Of a DNA stretch of 64,000 nucleotides, positions 8,555 to 17,104 are shown in pieces. The position numbers and the translations under genes were made by a program. The DNA comes from CAXXOK01 sp963675655 (GTDB lineage Bacteria > Bacillota > Clostridia > Christensenellales > Aristaeellaceae): contig OY776489.1 of the NCBI GenBank assembly GCA_963675655.1, forward strand, positions 930,001-994,000, in the 5' to 3' direction. Below the pieces are notes generated by a model. That model was not told where the DNA came from. It ran no database searches and saw only the letters and a program-made list of their open reading frames with translations. Position 1 is the stretch's first letter. Every line of letters starts with the position of its first letter.

Positions 8555-8572
8555 AGTTAGAGCTCCCTAACT
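8555..8572 (-). promoter_or_regulatory. DtxR-type operator, site 3
   Basis: AGTTAG-AGCTCC-CTAACT, an 18-bp palindrome about 55 bp before the ECF operon and 118 bp after the AraC gene. It separates the two and implies a metal-controlled promoter for the importer. Confidence 0.75.
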
Positions 8573-8689
8573 ATGAGCCAGAATTTTTGCCACCTACCCA
8601 AGGCAGGCAGCAGAATCATCCAAAAGCCTCTGCCAGTATAATGGAAGCGGAACGGTTCGTCCGCTCCGAATGGACAAAGCGTGCTCCGA

Positions 8690-9655
8690 TCAGACAGCGC
8701 TTTTCCGGTAGTCGCAGGGGGAGAAGCCGGTTTCCGCTTTGAACACCGACGCGAATTTGCTTGCGTTATCGTACCCCACCCGCCCCGCAATGGCGCCCAC
8801 CGTTTCCCCGCTTTCCCGCAGCATACGGGCGGCGGCCTGCATACGGTAGCTGCGGATAAACGCATGGATGGACATTCCGTAGACCCCCTTGAAGCAGAGC
8901 TTCATGGAGGTTAGCGGAATGGAGAATTTTTGCGACAGCGCCTTCTGCGATATGCGTTTATCCATATGATCGGTAAGGTATTGCATAATTTCCTTGATGG
9001 TGCCAACCTGCTTTTTGGGAAAGTAGGCAGACTTTCCGGCGGCCCCGCGGGCATCCATATCCTTCAGGAGGAGTAAAAGCTCCAGCACCTTCAGGCGCAG
9101 ATAATGGATCACATCGTCCTCCGGTGCGGAATAGATGCCGTTAAAAACCTGGGCAATATGCTCTTCGTTGCGTAGAATGAAGGGGATATTGTCCGCGCAG
9201 AATTTTTCACGCAGGGCCCGGAGATCAACGGGGAAGCCGTTGAATATCCCGGTCAGGGAGGCTTGCGCCTCTTCTACAAAGAGCGCTACCGTAGCGCCGT
9301 GATAATGGCGCAGCAGAACCCCGAAGCCGACCGTATGGTGCTCCTTAGCGTTGATTCGCAAGTCTCCCCCCTGAATGTACAGGCACGCGTTTTGATACTC
9401 CCCCTCAATGCGGCCCTGGCGGCAATAATCAATGCCGATCATATCCACCTTGGGCTGTAAATTGGAAAAACAAGCCTGCATATGAAAATCGTTGAATATA
9501 ACGTCAACACCCGGAAACAATTCATAACGGGTCATGGTTCCCTCGCCGGTTTCGTCCCGCATTTGATAAACGGTACAAACCTCCGTCCGCCTGGCGATGG
9601 TAACGTTGTTCCCCGGGTACAGCTTATCCCGCAGATTGTTTCTCATGGCGAACAT
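8690..9655 (-). CDS. AraC family transcriptional regulator (PchR/YbtA-like)
   Basis: A 321-residue regulator with an N-terminal ligand-binding region (1-210) and a C-terminal double helix-turn-helix (about 220-321: KRISQKALSQKFSIPLTSMK, then VGAIAGRVGYDNASKFASVF and KAETGFSPCDYRK). PchR and YbtA, of similar build, activate siderophore uptake genes when the ferric siderophore is present. GGAGG lies 5 nt before the ATG at 9655. Set between the exporter pair and the ECF importer, it probably activates one or both in response to the transported chelate. The ligand is inferred. Confidence 0.9.
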   Translation of the reverse strand: MFAMRNNLRDKLYPGNNVTIARRTEVCTVYQMRDETGEGTMTRYELFPGVDVIFNDFHMQACFSNLQPKVDMIGIDYCRQGRIEGEYQNACLYIQGGDLRINAKEHHTVGFGVLLRHYHGATVALFVEEAQASLTGIFNGFPVDLRALREKFCADNIPFILRNEEHIAQVFNGIYSAPEDDVIHYLRLKVLELLLLLKDMDARGAAGKSAYFPKKQVGTIKEIMQYLTDHMDKRISQKALSQKFSIPLTSMKLCFKGVYGMSIHAFIRSYRMQAAARMLRESGETVGAIAGRVGYDNASKFASVFKAETGFSPCDYRKSAV

Positions 9656-9715
9656 TATAACCTCCTTACCGCTTCCAACCGCCAGGCGCTTTGCGGCTTA
9701 CCGATGCTTCGGGTT

Positions 9716-11446
9716 TCAGCTTTGATATTGCGCTTTCAGCATCGCGGCAAACATACCCTGTTTCCCTTTCAGCTCTTTAGGCGCTCCTTTTTCCCGAATG
9801 GCGCCATCCTGAAGGACCACAATTTGATCTGCGCCCGCTACCGTGCGCATCCTGTGTGCGATAATCAACACCGTCTTGTCCTTAATCAACGCGCTCAAAG
9901 CGTTTTGGATTTTACTCTCATTTTCAGCGTCCAGTGAAGCGGTAGCTTCGTCCAACAGAATAATCGGAGCATCCTTTAGCATGGCCCGCGCGATAGAGAT
10001 GCGCTGGCGCTCGCCGCCGGAAAGCCTCTCGCCATTTTCGCCAATCCGCGTATCATACCCCTGCGGAAGCTTTTGCACAAAGTCGTCGCATTGCGCCAGC
10101 CTGGCCGCGGCAAGCACCTCGTCGTCCGTGGCGTCCTTTTTACCAAGTCGAATGTTTTCCATCACGCTGGCGTTAAACAGCGCCACATCCTGAAATACGA
10201 TGGCGTAACTTCCCAACAGTGTTTCAGGATCGATTTCAGAAATATCCCTTCCGCCAAGCTCAATTTTACCGCTGTCAATATCCCAAAAGCGCGCGGCCAG
10301 CTTCGCTACCGTACTTTTTCCGCCGCCGGAAGGGCCGACTAGCGCCGTAACCTCTCCCTGTTTTGCGGTGAAGCTAACGTTTTTCAGCGTTTGCACACCT
10401 TCCAGGTAAGAGAAATCAACGTTCTCAAAGCGGATATCATAGCCTGACGGCATAAATTCCGTGCATCCTTCCTGCCGTGGCATATTGTCCATTTCCCGCA
10501 TACGGCTGATGCGCACATTCAGGTACAGTAACGCGGCGAAGTTGGCAAGCGCCTCGGTGATTGGATCGTAGATGCGGGCCGCAACAACCAGAAACGCAAT
10601 ATAGGTGAAAATGTCAATCGAACCCGCCACAAGCATCCCAATACCGGCGATCATAACACTGGGGAGGCCCAGCTTAAGGATCGCCTGCGAAAGGTTTACG
10701 AACACCCCCGTCAACAGTTCAGCCTTCGTCTGGATTTTTTCATGGTTGGCCAGTTTCTCATCCAGCGTACGAGTACGCGCAGCCTCACGGCTATAGGATT
10801 TGATTTCATAGATCGAGTCCAGGTCTTCCTGTACATAATCCGATACGTCACGCTTGAGCTGGTACAGCTCCTGGTTCATCCGTTTTTGTGTGCTTCTGGA
10901 AACCCAAAACACAAGCGCAGCCACAGGCACCACCCAAAAGACCGCCAGCGATAGCTGCCAGTTGTACACAAACAACATAATGCCCATAATCAACACGGTA
11001 GTGCCGGCCGCGTATAACTGTGGAACGGTGTGGGAAAATAATTGCTCAATCTGTGAGGCATCCTCCATTACGGTGGAGCTTAAATCGGCCAGATTCTTGC
11101 GGCCGAAGAACGCCAACGGCAACTTGCGCAGCGTTTCTGCCAGGCTTATCCGCCTGCGGGCGCTTTCCTCGTAGATGCGGTTATAGCAGGCCTCATACTG
11201 TATATAAGCAATTAGGTAGATCACTGCGAATATCGCTATGGAAACAAGTGCGTAAAACAGAATGCTCTTTCCCTGTAGCGGAGTTTGACTGCCTACGGAG
11301 CCGATGTACTCACTGAGAAAGTAGAAGCTGAGCATCACCGGCGCCATAAAGCTTAGGTCCATGAGCACCGTCCATAGCGAACCGCTCAGGAGGTCTTTGG
11401 CTCCTTTGTCACTCATGGCGTATCTTTTTTGAAAAAAACGAATCAT
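9716..11446 (-). CDS. ABC half-transporter, IrtB/YbtQ-like
   Basis: A 576-residue ABC transporter with an N-terminal six-helix domain (1-320) and a C-terminal ATPase: Walker A GPSGGGKST, signature LSGGERQR, Walker B IILLDEATASLD, H-loop IAHR. It follows the companion gene after 10 nt with a GAGGAGG ribosome binding site. Together they make a heterodimer of the YbtPQ/IrtAB type, which despite its exporter fold imports ferric siderophores in Yersinia and mycobacteria. Whether it imports or exports here is not visible from sequence. Confidence 0.92.
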   Translation of the reverse strand: MIRFFQKRYAMSDKGAKDLLSGSLWTVLMDLSFMAPVMLSFYFLSEYIGSVGSQTPLQGKSILFYALVSIAIFAVIYLIAYIQYEACYNRIYEESARRRISLAETLRKLPLAFFGRKNLADLSSTVMEDASQIEQLFSHTVPQLYAAGTTVLIMGIMLFVYNWQLSLAVFWVVPVAALVFWVSRSTQKRMNQELYQLKRDVSDYVQEDLDSIYEIKSYSREAARTRTLDEKLANHEKIQTKAELLTGVFVNLSQAILKLGLPSVMIAGIGMLVAGSIDIFTYIAFLVVAARIYDPITEALANFAALLYLNVRISRMREMDNMPRQEGCTEFMPSGYDIRFENVDFSYLEGVQTLKNVSFTAKQGEVTALVGPSGGGKSTVAKLAARFWDIDSGKIELGGRDISEIDPETLLGSYAIVFQDVALFNASVMENIRLGKKDATDDEVLAAARLAQCDDFVQKLPQGYDTRIGENGERLSGGERQRISIARAMLKDAPIILLDEATASLDAENESKIQNALSALIKDKTVLIIAHRMRTVAGADQIVVLQDGAIREKGAPKELKGKQGMFAAMLKAQYQS

Positions 11447-11456
11447 TTTATCCTCC

Positions 11457-13235
11457 TCAATTCACGCCCGCAGCGATCTTCCACGCGATCGATTTTTGGT
11501 ACTCGTTCCACATTGCGTGGTAAAGGCCGCCTTTGGCAAGCAATTCCTTATGCGTACCTTCCTCCGCGATTTTTCCATCGTCGATCACCAGGATTTTATC
11601 AGCATCCACAACCGTGGTCAGCCGGTGTGCGATCATCAGCGTTGTTTTTCCACGGCTCAGCTCCTTGAGCGCTTTGTGGATCAGATGCTCGTTTTCGGGG
11701 TCGGCAAATGCTGTGGCTTCATCCAACAGCACGATCGGCGCGTTTTTGATTAGCGCGCGCGCAAGGGCGATGCGTTGCTGCTCGCCGCCGGACAGGTAGG
11801 TACCCTTGGAGCCGATTACGGTATCCAGCCCCATGGGCAGTCCCGCAACAATCTCCTCCGACTGGGACAGCGCAAGGGCACGCCGGATGTCCGCGTCCGA
11901 CACATTTTCCTTGCCAAAGACAAGGTTTTCCCGAAGCGTTCCCTTAAACAGCTTCGTGCTCTGGAATACGAAGGAGATGTTATCCATCAGCTGCCTTTGC
12001 GGTATATGGCGAACGTTTACGCCGCCTACCAGCACCGCGCCTTCGTCCACGTCCCAGAAACGCGCAGCAAGCCGCGCTACCGTTGTCTTACCGCCGCCGG
12101 ATGCGCCTACCAGCGCTAAGGTTTCCCCTTCATTAAGCTTGAAGCTGATGCCGTCCACCGCGCGCTCATCAGCGCCCGCGTAAGAAAATGCGACATTTTG
12201 AAATTCAACGCTGTGATCTTTCAATGCGGCGCTTTTAATGCCAAAGGGCATTTCAGGATAGTCAAACAGATTGTCCAACCGATCGATTGCCTGTTCGGCC
12301 ACCAGCATGTTTTGCTTGAAACGCATTGTTTTCATCAACAAAAGCGTAAAAGCGGGCGAGATGAGCAGATAAAAAACAAAATCCGCAAGAACGAGCGAAA
12401 GGTTCTCTCCCCGGCCGATCAAAATCAGCGCCATCGGAATCAAGAAAAACGCCGTGGACTGCATCACCACCGTATAAAACGACATGGGCTTTCGCCACAG
12501 CAGCGTGTAGGCGTGCACCATATCCTTATAATGAATAATGCTGTTATAGAATCGCTTGAAGGAAAAGATGCTCTGCCCGAAGGTTTTAACCACCGGGATG
12601 CCGCGGATATACTCCACAGCCTCGGAACTCATCTCCTCCAGTGAATTGTAATACTGATTTTGAAAATTTCGGCCCGCATCGCTCATCATGAAGCTCATGG
12701 TAATGAAGCCGATCAGGATTGGGATCATCGAAGCAATCCCCATACGCCAATCAACGATAAACATGAGCACCAGAAGGATGATTGGGGAAATGACGCTGCC
12801 AATCAGGTCGGGCAGTTGATGCGCTAAAAACGTATGCGTGGTTGCGGCGCCCTCGTTGACGATCTTGCGTACCTTACCGCTACTTTGACTGTCAAAAAAG
12901 CCCAGAGGCATGGCAAGGATTCGTCTCATACCTACCTGCTGCAAGCCTTTCTCTACACGGAAAGCCGCTAAATGCGAACTTGTCAGAGAAAGAAAATACA
13001 GGATCAGCCCGCCTGCTGCGCAGCCAAAGGCAAGCCATGCATAACGAATAACCTCCGAAACGTTGGCGGCTTGTGGGGCGGCGAGAATGCCGCGCACGAT
13101 ATACCATATCATCAGATATGGCAGCATATTGAGCACCGCCGATACCCCCGACAACAGGAGCGAAAGCGGCAGGAGCACCTTCTTCCTCCCCATGTAGGGG
13201 GTAAACCTTCTCAACAGCATTTTTTTCTTGGGCAT
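11457..13235 (-). CDS. ABC half-transporter, IrtA/YbtP-like
   Basis: A 592-residue partner of the previous gene. Membrane domain 1-330, then ATPase with Walker A GASGGGKTT, signature LSGGEQQR, Walker B IVLLDEATAFAD and IAHR. The replacement of the usual Ser-Ala-Leu-Asp by Ala-Phe-Ala-Asp in the D-loop hints at an asymmetric dimer. It is first in its operon, with AAGGAG before the ATG and the metal operator at 13258-13273 just upstream. The stub at 5279 is a relic of a third member of the same family. Confidence 0.92.
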   Translation of the reverse strand: MPKKKMLLRRFTPYMGRKKVLLPLSLLLSGVSAVLNMLPYLMIWYIVRGILAAPQAANVSEVIRYAWLAFGCAAGGLILYFLSLTSSHLAAFRVEKGLQQVGMRRILAMPLGFFDSQSSGKVRKIVNEGAATTHTFLAHQLPDLIGSVISPIILLVLMFIVDWRMGIASMIPILIGFITMSFMMSDAGRNFQNQYYNSLEEMSSEAVEYIRGIPVVKTFGQSIFSFKRFYNSIIHYKDMVHAYTLLWRKPMSFYTVVMQSTAFFLIPMALILIGRGENLSLVLADFVFYLLISPAFTLLLMKTMRFKQNMLVAEQAIDRLDNLFDYPEMPFGIKSAALKDHSVEFQNVAFSYAGADERAVDGISFKLNEGETLALVGASGGGKTTVARLAARFWDVDEGAVLVGGVNVRHIPQRQLMDNISFVFQSTKLFKGTLRENLVFGKENVSDADIRRALALSQSEEIVAGLPMGLDTVIGSKGTYLSGGEQQRIALARALIKNAPIVLLDEATAFADPENEHLIHKALKELSRGKTTLMIAHRLTTVVDADKILVIDDGKIAEEGTHKELLAKGGLYHAMWNEYQKSIAWKIAAGVN

Positions 13236-13257
13236 GGTGTTCTCCTTTCGATTGTAA

Positions 13258-13273
13258 GTTAGATTGCTCTAAC
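13258..13273 (-). promoter_or_regulatory. DtxR-type operator, site 4
   Basis: GTTAG-ATTGCT-CTAAC, 23 bp before the first gene of the ABC half-transporter operon. Confidence 0.75.
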
Positions 13274-13318
13274 CTTACGATAAAAAATAAAACCGGTTCC
13301 CATTCGGGTCTGGTTGGA

Positions 13319-13935
13319 TTATATGCCAATCAACGCTCGCATCCCGGCGTTGTAGAACGTTACCAGCGTTCGTCCGTATCGGAGGGCTTCCTCCTTTGTG
13401 AAGCCATGCGTAACCACATCGAAGATCGACGCAAAGTAAGCATGCGTCAGCAAATGACTGTCTACCGGGTTTAACTGGCGAAAAACGATCTTTCGATCCC
13501 GAAGGATGGCAAACATCATCTCTCTGCCCATGACTTCAAGCCGAACCATATTTTCCACGAAATTCGCGTATTCCGTGCCCTCGGCGCACATAATCAACAG
13601 TTTGAAGCAATCGATGTGATCATAGATGTAATTTATAAACGCCTCAGCAATATCATACGGTACGCTATTGGCCTGTTCGATATCACATTCGCCAATCAGA
13701 TCAAGGCAAACCACCTCCGCATTTTGGTAAATATCATTTAGTTCCCTGACGACCGGCGCGACTAATGCGGCGAACAGCGCTTTTTATCCGGAAAATGCCT
13801 GTACAGCGCTCCGGTGGTGATTCCGGCGTCCTTACAGATTTTCCGAAGATTCGCACGTTCATAGCCGCAGGCAAGAAAGTTGGATTTCGCACTTTCTAAA
13901 ATTGCGTTTTGTGTGCGTTCAAAGTCGCCCGGCAC
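13319..13935 (-). pseudogene. TetR family regulator with frameshift
   Basis: The N-terminal helix-turn-helix is clear (KICKDAGITTGALYRHFPDKK). The start is GTG at 13935 with AAAGGAGG before it. At the A5 run (plus-strand T run 13781-13785) the frame is lost and a stop follows. One extra A would restore it into ALFAALVAPVVREL and the full ligand-binding domain that ends at 13319. The rebuilt protein is about 205 residues, normal for TetR. It may be a real inactivation, a phase-variable switch or a sequencing error. The palindrome at 13961-13979 before it indicates self-control. Confidence 0.75.
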
Positions 13936-13960
13936 GTTTTTCCTCCTTTCAGGCACAATG

Positions 13961-13979
13961 ATGATAACTAAGTTATCAT
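13961..13979 (-). promoter_or_regulatory. Probable TetR operator
   Basis: ATGATAACT-A-AGTTATCAT is a perfect 19-bp palindrome 26 bp before the TetR start. Its sequence is unlike the metal operators, fitting a separate regulator. Confidence 0.65.
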
Positions 13980-14087
13980 TTTTTGGAAGCACAGCATTGC
14001 GCAGATTATTTGGCAATAACGTACCGACGAACATTGTTAAAAAGCCAAGCGGCCGTTCCGATAGCATAGCCATCTCTATCCTTATCA

Positions 14088-14879
14088 TTACTTGACGCCG
14101 TACAGTATCGCTGAGCCGCTCAGCTTCAGGCGCTTTGCTTCTTTCGCGCTCATCAGCTTGCCGTTTGCCGTATCGATCCGTTCAACTCTTTCATACCCCT
14201 GCTGTTTCAGCCGCGCAGCAAAGGCGTTCATGTCCCCGTACCGTTTTTGGCTCATCAGGTCGTGTATTGAGAAAGTACCACCTTTTTTCAGTACGCGCAG
14301 GGTTTCCATCAGCAACGCCTGTTTATTGTGTCCGGCGATATTGTGGTACACATAGTTGCTGGTAACGGCGTCAAAGCTCTCGTCGGGGAACGGGAGCTTG
14401 ATTGCGTTCCCGGCTACAAAGCGCACGTTTTTTACGCCTTCGGCTTTTGCGTTGTTCTCGCAGAGCTGGAGATTGTAAGCCAAGTATTCCTTGCCCCATC
14501 GGTTAAGGCCAACCACCTCGCAGCCCGGGTTCCTTTTCGCGCAGGCGATGGTCAGCGCGCCGCTTCCGCAGCCGACATCCAGAATTCTTCCGCCCTGCGG
14601 CACCGATACATAATCCGCTACGCTCTTGATGATCTGCCGGGAAAGCTGCCGCTTGCCGCCGTAGGAAAACGCTCTGTAGGCCTCTATACACCACAGGGCG
14701 GAAAGCGCACATATAATAAATGAAATGCCGAAGGCAGCGGACAAAATCCACCGCAACGCACCGTTTCCGGCAAGGGGCGTCAGCGTGAAAACGAGCGTTG
14801 CGGCAAGCAAAAATACGGAGCCGGCTGAAAGCCCGGCAGTCAGCCCTTTGGGTACCCAGTTTTTATAATCAGGTTTCAT
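14088..14879 (-). CDS. Membrane-anchored SAM-dependent methyltransferase
   Basis: A 263-residue protein. Two hydrophobic helices (about 14-36 and 43-63) precede a class I methyltransferase domain with motif I ILDVGCGSGALT, a post-I acidic region and the FDAVTSNYVYHNI segment. The family is broad (UbiE-like) and the substrate is unknown. GGAGGGAGGG lies before the ATG, and an imperfect metal operator is 23 bp upstream. It precedes the broken TetR gene. Similar genes occur near YbtPQ-type transporter loci, so a link to chelate or metal handling is plausible but unproven. Confidence 0.85.
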   Translation of the reverse strand: MKPDYKNWVPKGLTAGLSAGSVFLLAATLVFTLTPLAGNGALRWILSAAFGISFIICALSALWCIEAYRAFSYGGKRQLSRQIIKSVADYVSVPQGGRILDVGCGSGALTIACAKRNPGCEVVGLNRWGKEYLAYNLQLCENNAKAEGVKNVRFVAGNAIKLPFPDESFDAVTSNYVYHNIAGHNKQALLMETLRVLKKGGTFSIHDLMSQKRYGDMNAFAARLKQQGYERVERIDTANGKLMSAKEAKRLKLSGSAILYGVK

Positions 14880-14901
14880 CGCTTGCTGTCCCTCCCTCCT
14901 A

Positions 14902-14917
14902 GTTCGATATGTCTAAC
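14902..14917 (-). promoter_or_regulatory. Degenerate DtxR-type operator, site 5
   Basis: GTTCG-ATATGT-CTAAC keeps one perfect half-site and the 6-bp spacing of sites 1-4. It lies before the methyltransferase gene. Confidence 0.45.
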
Positions 14918-15027
14918 CAATCGTACCACCCAACCGGTCAGACGTCAAGCATGAAATATCCGGCCGGTTTGCGAGCGATGCCCGGCCGAGGCTCGACAGG
15001 GCCAGCCGCATTGTATACAATAGCATT

Positions 15028-15180
15028 ATTCATGAGGGAGTAGTTGGCGTATTGCGCGTGTAAGTCAACATACTGACCTGTTACCGGGTCTGGCTTGCAC
15101 TGAACAACAAGACTCATGTACGGCTTATGCTATACCTGAGCCAGCTATTATGGCGTTATAATCGGGTACCGTATACGGCA
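15028..15180 (+). ncRNA. yybP-ykoY manganese riboswitch
   Basis: The leader before mntP has the conserved pieces of this Mn2+-sensing aptamer in order: GGGAGTAGTTGG at 15036-15047, AGTCAACA at 15063-15070, CTGGC near 15090-15094 and GAACAACAAGACTCATGTAC at 15102-15121. The closing part (15122-15180) and the T7 run at 15186-15192 form the expression platform. In this family Mn2+ binding turns on exporters such as MntP and P-type pumps. Boundaries are estimated by eye. Confidence 0.85.
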
Positions 15181-15206
15181 CTCGATTTTTTTGTGAGGTG
15201 AAAGCT

Positions 15207-15716
15207 GTGGGACGGCCGGAGCTTGTTTTGATAGCCCTGGGCCTATCGATGGATGCTTTCACGGTATCGCTGGGCAAGGGTACGTGCATGAACAGGTTTA
15301 ATTTGCAGGGCACGCTAGTGATCGCCTTGTTTTTTGGAAGCTTTCAGGCTTTGATGCCGCTGCTGGGGTGGCTGCTCGGCAAGCAGTTTGAGCGCTACAT
15401 CACCGCTGTGGATCACTGGATCGCCTTTGGGCTTCTGGCGTTCATCGGCGGAAAAATGATATTCGACGACTTGCAAACCAACCGTTCCGCAGAGGCGTGC
15501 GGAACCGTCCTTCGTCTTCGGGAATTGTTGATTATGGCCGTGGCAACCAGCATCGACGCGCTGGCAGCGGGCGTTACCTTTTCCTTTTTGCGTGTTTCCA
15601 TTATCCCAGCCGTTTCACTGATCGGTATGATTACCTTTATCCTCTCTTTCACGGGCGTCTGCATCGGGTGTAAATTCGGTGCGAGGCTGAAAAACAAGGC
15701 GGAGCTTGTGTTATAA
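15207..15716 (+). CDS. mntP: Manganese efflux pump MntP
   Basis: A 169-residue membrane protein of the MntP (DUF204) family with six helices in two repeats. Each repeat has a conserved Asp in the pattern LGLSMDAFTVSLGKG and ATSIDALAAGVTFS, residues needed for Mn2+ export in characterised members. I take GTG at 15207 as start, since GAGGTG lies 6 nt upstream. GTG at 15198 lies inside that site. It is slightly shorter than usual (about 180-190). The riboswitch upstream supports both the function and the metal. Confidence 0.93.
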   Translation: MGRPELVLIALGLSMDAFTVSLGKGTCMNRFNLQGTLVIALFFGSFQALMPLLGWLLGKQFERYITAVDHWIAFGLLAFIGGKMIFDDLQTNRSAEACGTVLRLRELLIMAVATSIDALAAGVTFSFLRVSIIPAVSLIGMITFILSFTGVCIGCKFGARLKNKAELVL

Positions 15717-15717
15717 C

Positions 15718-15834
15718 ACACATGCAAAACAGGCGAATTTGCTTTGCGCAAATCGCCTGTTGCTTGCTGGGGAGGATTCCCCAAACCCCTCGGAATGCAC
15801 AATGCTTATGCGGCTAAGTACCCTTTGGGCGCTT
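15718..15834 (+). repeat. Dispersed repeat, copy 1 (hairpin at its start)
   Basis: About 115 bp resembling 24846-24960. It starts with CACATGCAAAACAGGCGAAT and ends near GGGCGCTT. The first part folds into a stem (15729-15742 with 15748-15760) that may end the mntP transcript. The copies are diverged, so it is an old element of unknown nature. Confidence 0.6.
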
Positions 15835-16146
15835 CATAATTAAATATGAAAATGAACGGGATTCGATACCAAACAGAAATTGTGATTTTCCGATTCCCAA
15901 CCATGAGAAATGTTTATCAGTACCCTGAAAAGTTTTCCATCAAAGAGTGTCTATTATGACAACGCCTTGTCTGTGTTATTGCTGGAGCACAATTAACAAA
16001 GAACGCCGGTAGAAATTGACTACTTAAAGAAATACGTACCCTGATCTTGAAGAAGATTAAGGGGATAGACCCCATGTTTGTCAATGTAACCCCGTTTATG
16101 TTTGCTCTGGTGGGATTGTCAACCCGTACTGAGATAATGTCCCCCT
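15835..16146. other. Gene-free stretch, possible IS21-type end remnant
   Basis: No gene is seen. At 16056-16146 there are spaced TGTCAA/CCCC-type motifs (TTTGTCAATGTAACCCC, then GATTGTCAACCCGTAC, then GATAATGTCCCCC), a pattern like the multiple terminal repeats of IS21-family elements. No transposase is next to it. Confidence 0.3.
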
Positions 16147-16199
16147 AAAAACTCAGCAGTCAACTCCGATTAGTTCTTCTTCGGAGCAGGCTGCTGAGT
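16147..16199 (-). terminator. Terminator of the sugar operon
   Basis: On the minus strand the arms ACTCAGCAG and CTGCTGAGT enclose an inner stem (CTCCGA / TCGGAG) and are followed by TTTTT. It lies 88 nt after the last esterase gene. Confidence 0.8.
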
Positions 16200-16286
16200 C
16201 CTTCAGATAGGTTCGATTTGATATAGATAATCTCTCACATTTGAACAATTGTATTTACCCACTTGTAATTGTCCTTATTTCATCGT

Positions 16287-17093
16287 CTACGCTGGAAGCC
16301 AGTTCAACACATCTCGTATATGTGAGTCCCAGAAATTCCAATCATGTGCTCCTGGAAATTTCTCGTATTCAACTGGAACGTTCAGTTCCCGCGCCCGGCA
16401 GTAAAAAGTGTCGTTTGTTGGCAAAATAAAGTCTTCTGTTCCACACGTCATATACAGCGCAGGTAACTGCTTATGCTCTTCTACTTTTTTTGTTAGTAAA
16501 AAGGATAGATCGTTATCGGTTCCGGTTATCTTTAGCGCGTCACCGAATGTCGCTTTTCGGTAAGGGAGCGGCATTTTTTGAATGTGCGCCTCACTATTGC
16601 CAGACTCCTGCAACATGGGCATATCAAGGGCGCCTGAAAGACTCGCAGCGCAGCTGAAAGTTTCAGGATATTCCAATGCAACTCGGAACGCGCCATACCC
16701 ACCCATAGACAGTCCAGATATATAAGTTTCTTCTCGTTTGTAGCTTAACGGTAGAATTTTTCGCAAGAATTCTGGAAGTTCTTTTCCAATATATGTAAGG
16801 TAATCCTCGCCGTATTCCATCTTGATATAACTGGCGTTTTCGCCTGATGGCATAATCACTGCAATTCCCTTTTCCTGCGCATACCTTTCCACTCCTGTTC
16901 GCAGGCACCAATCCATGCAATCACCGTAACTGCCGTGTAGCAGGATTAGCGTTGGCCAGCGATGACCGGGGTGATACTTCTGAGTCGGCTGATCCTCCAA
17001 ATAGTCGTCAGCGCTCACCGTCGGAATGAAGGCGATTAAATGAGCGTTCTTTTTCAATGTTGGTGAAAAAAATCCACAATCGATATGTGCCAT
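16287..17093 (-). CDS. Esterase family alpha/beta hydrolase (EstA/esterase D-like), copy 2
   Basis: A 268-residue cytoplasmic esterase. The nucleophile is Ser129 in GLSMGG, the acid is Asp221 in GTEDF and the base is His250 in GAHDW. LLHGSYGD near residue 52 supplies the oxyanion region. It is closest in layout to the tributyrin esterase EstA and S-formylglutathione hydrolase group. It is last in the operon, 11 nt after a homologous esterase. With a sugar transporter and kinase in the same unit, both probably remove acyl groups from an imported sugar or glycoside. That role is inferred. Confidence 0.88.
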   Translation of the reverse strand: MAHIDCGFFSPTLKKNAHLIAFIPTVSADDYLEDQPTQKYHPGHRWPTLILLHGSYGDCMDWCLRTGVERYAQEKGIAVIMPSGENASYIKMEYGEDYLTYIGKELPEFLRKILPLSYKREETYISGLSMGGYGAFRVALEYPETFSCAASLSGALDMPMLQESGNSEAHIQKMPLPYRKATFGDALKITGTDNDLSFLLTKKVEEHKQLPALYMTCGTEDFILPTNDTFYCRARELNVPVEYEKFPGAHDWNFWDSHIRDVLNWLPA

Positions 17094-17104
17094 AACCCTG
17101 CCCC

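Noticed and set aside
7939..8742. 267-codon plus-strand frame over the ECF S component
   Set aside because: Antisense shadow; the minus-strand protein is a clear membrane component in a tight operon.
15125..15313. Minus-strand frame over the riboswitch and mntP start
   Set aside because: Antisense to a structured leader and a gene start.
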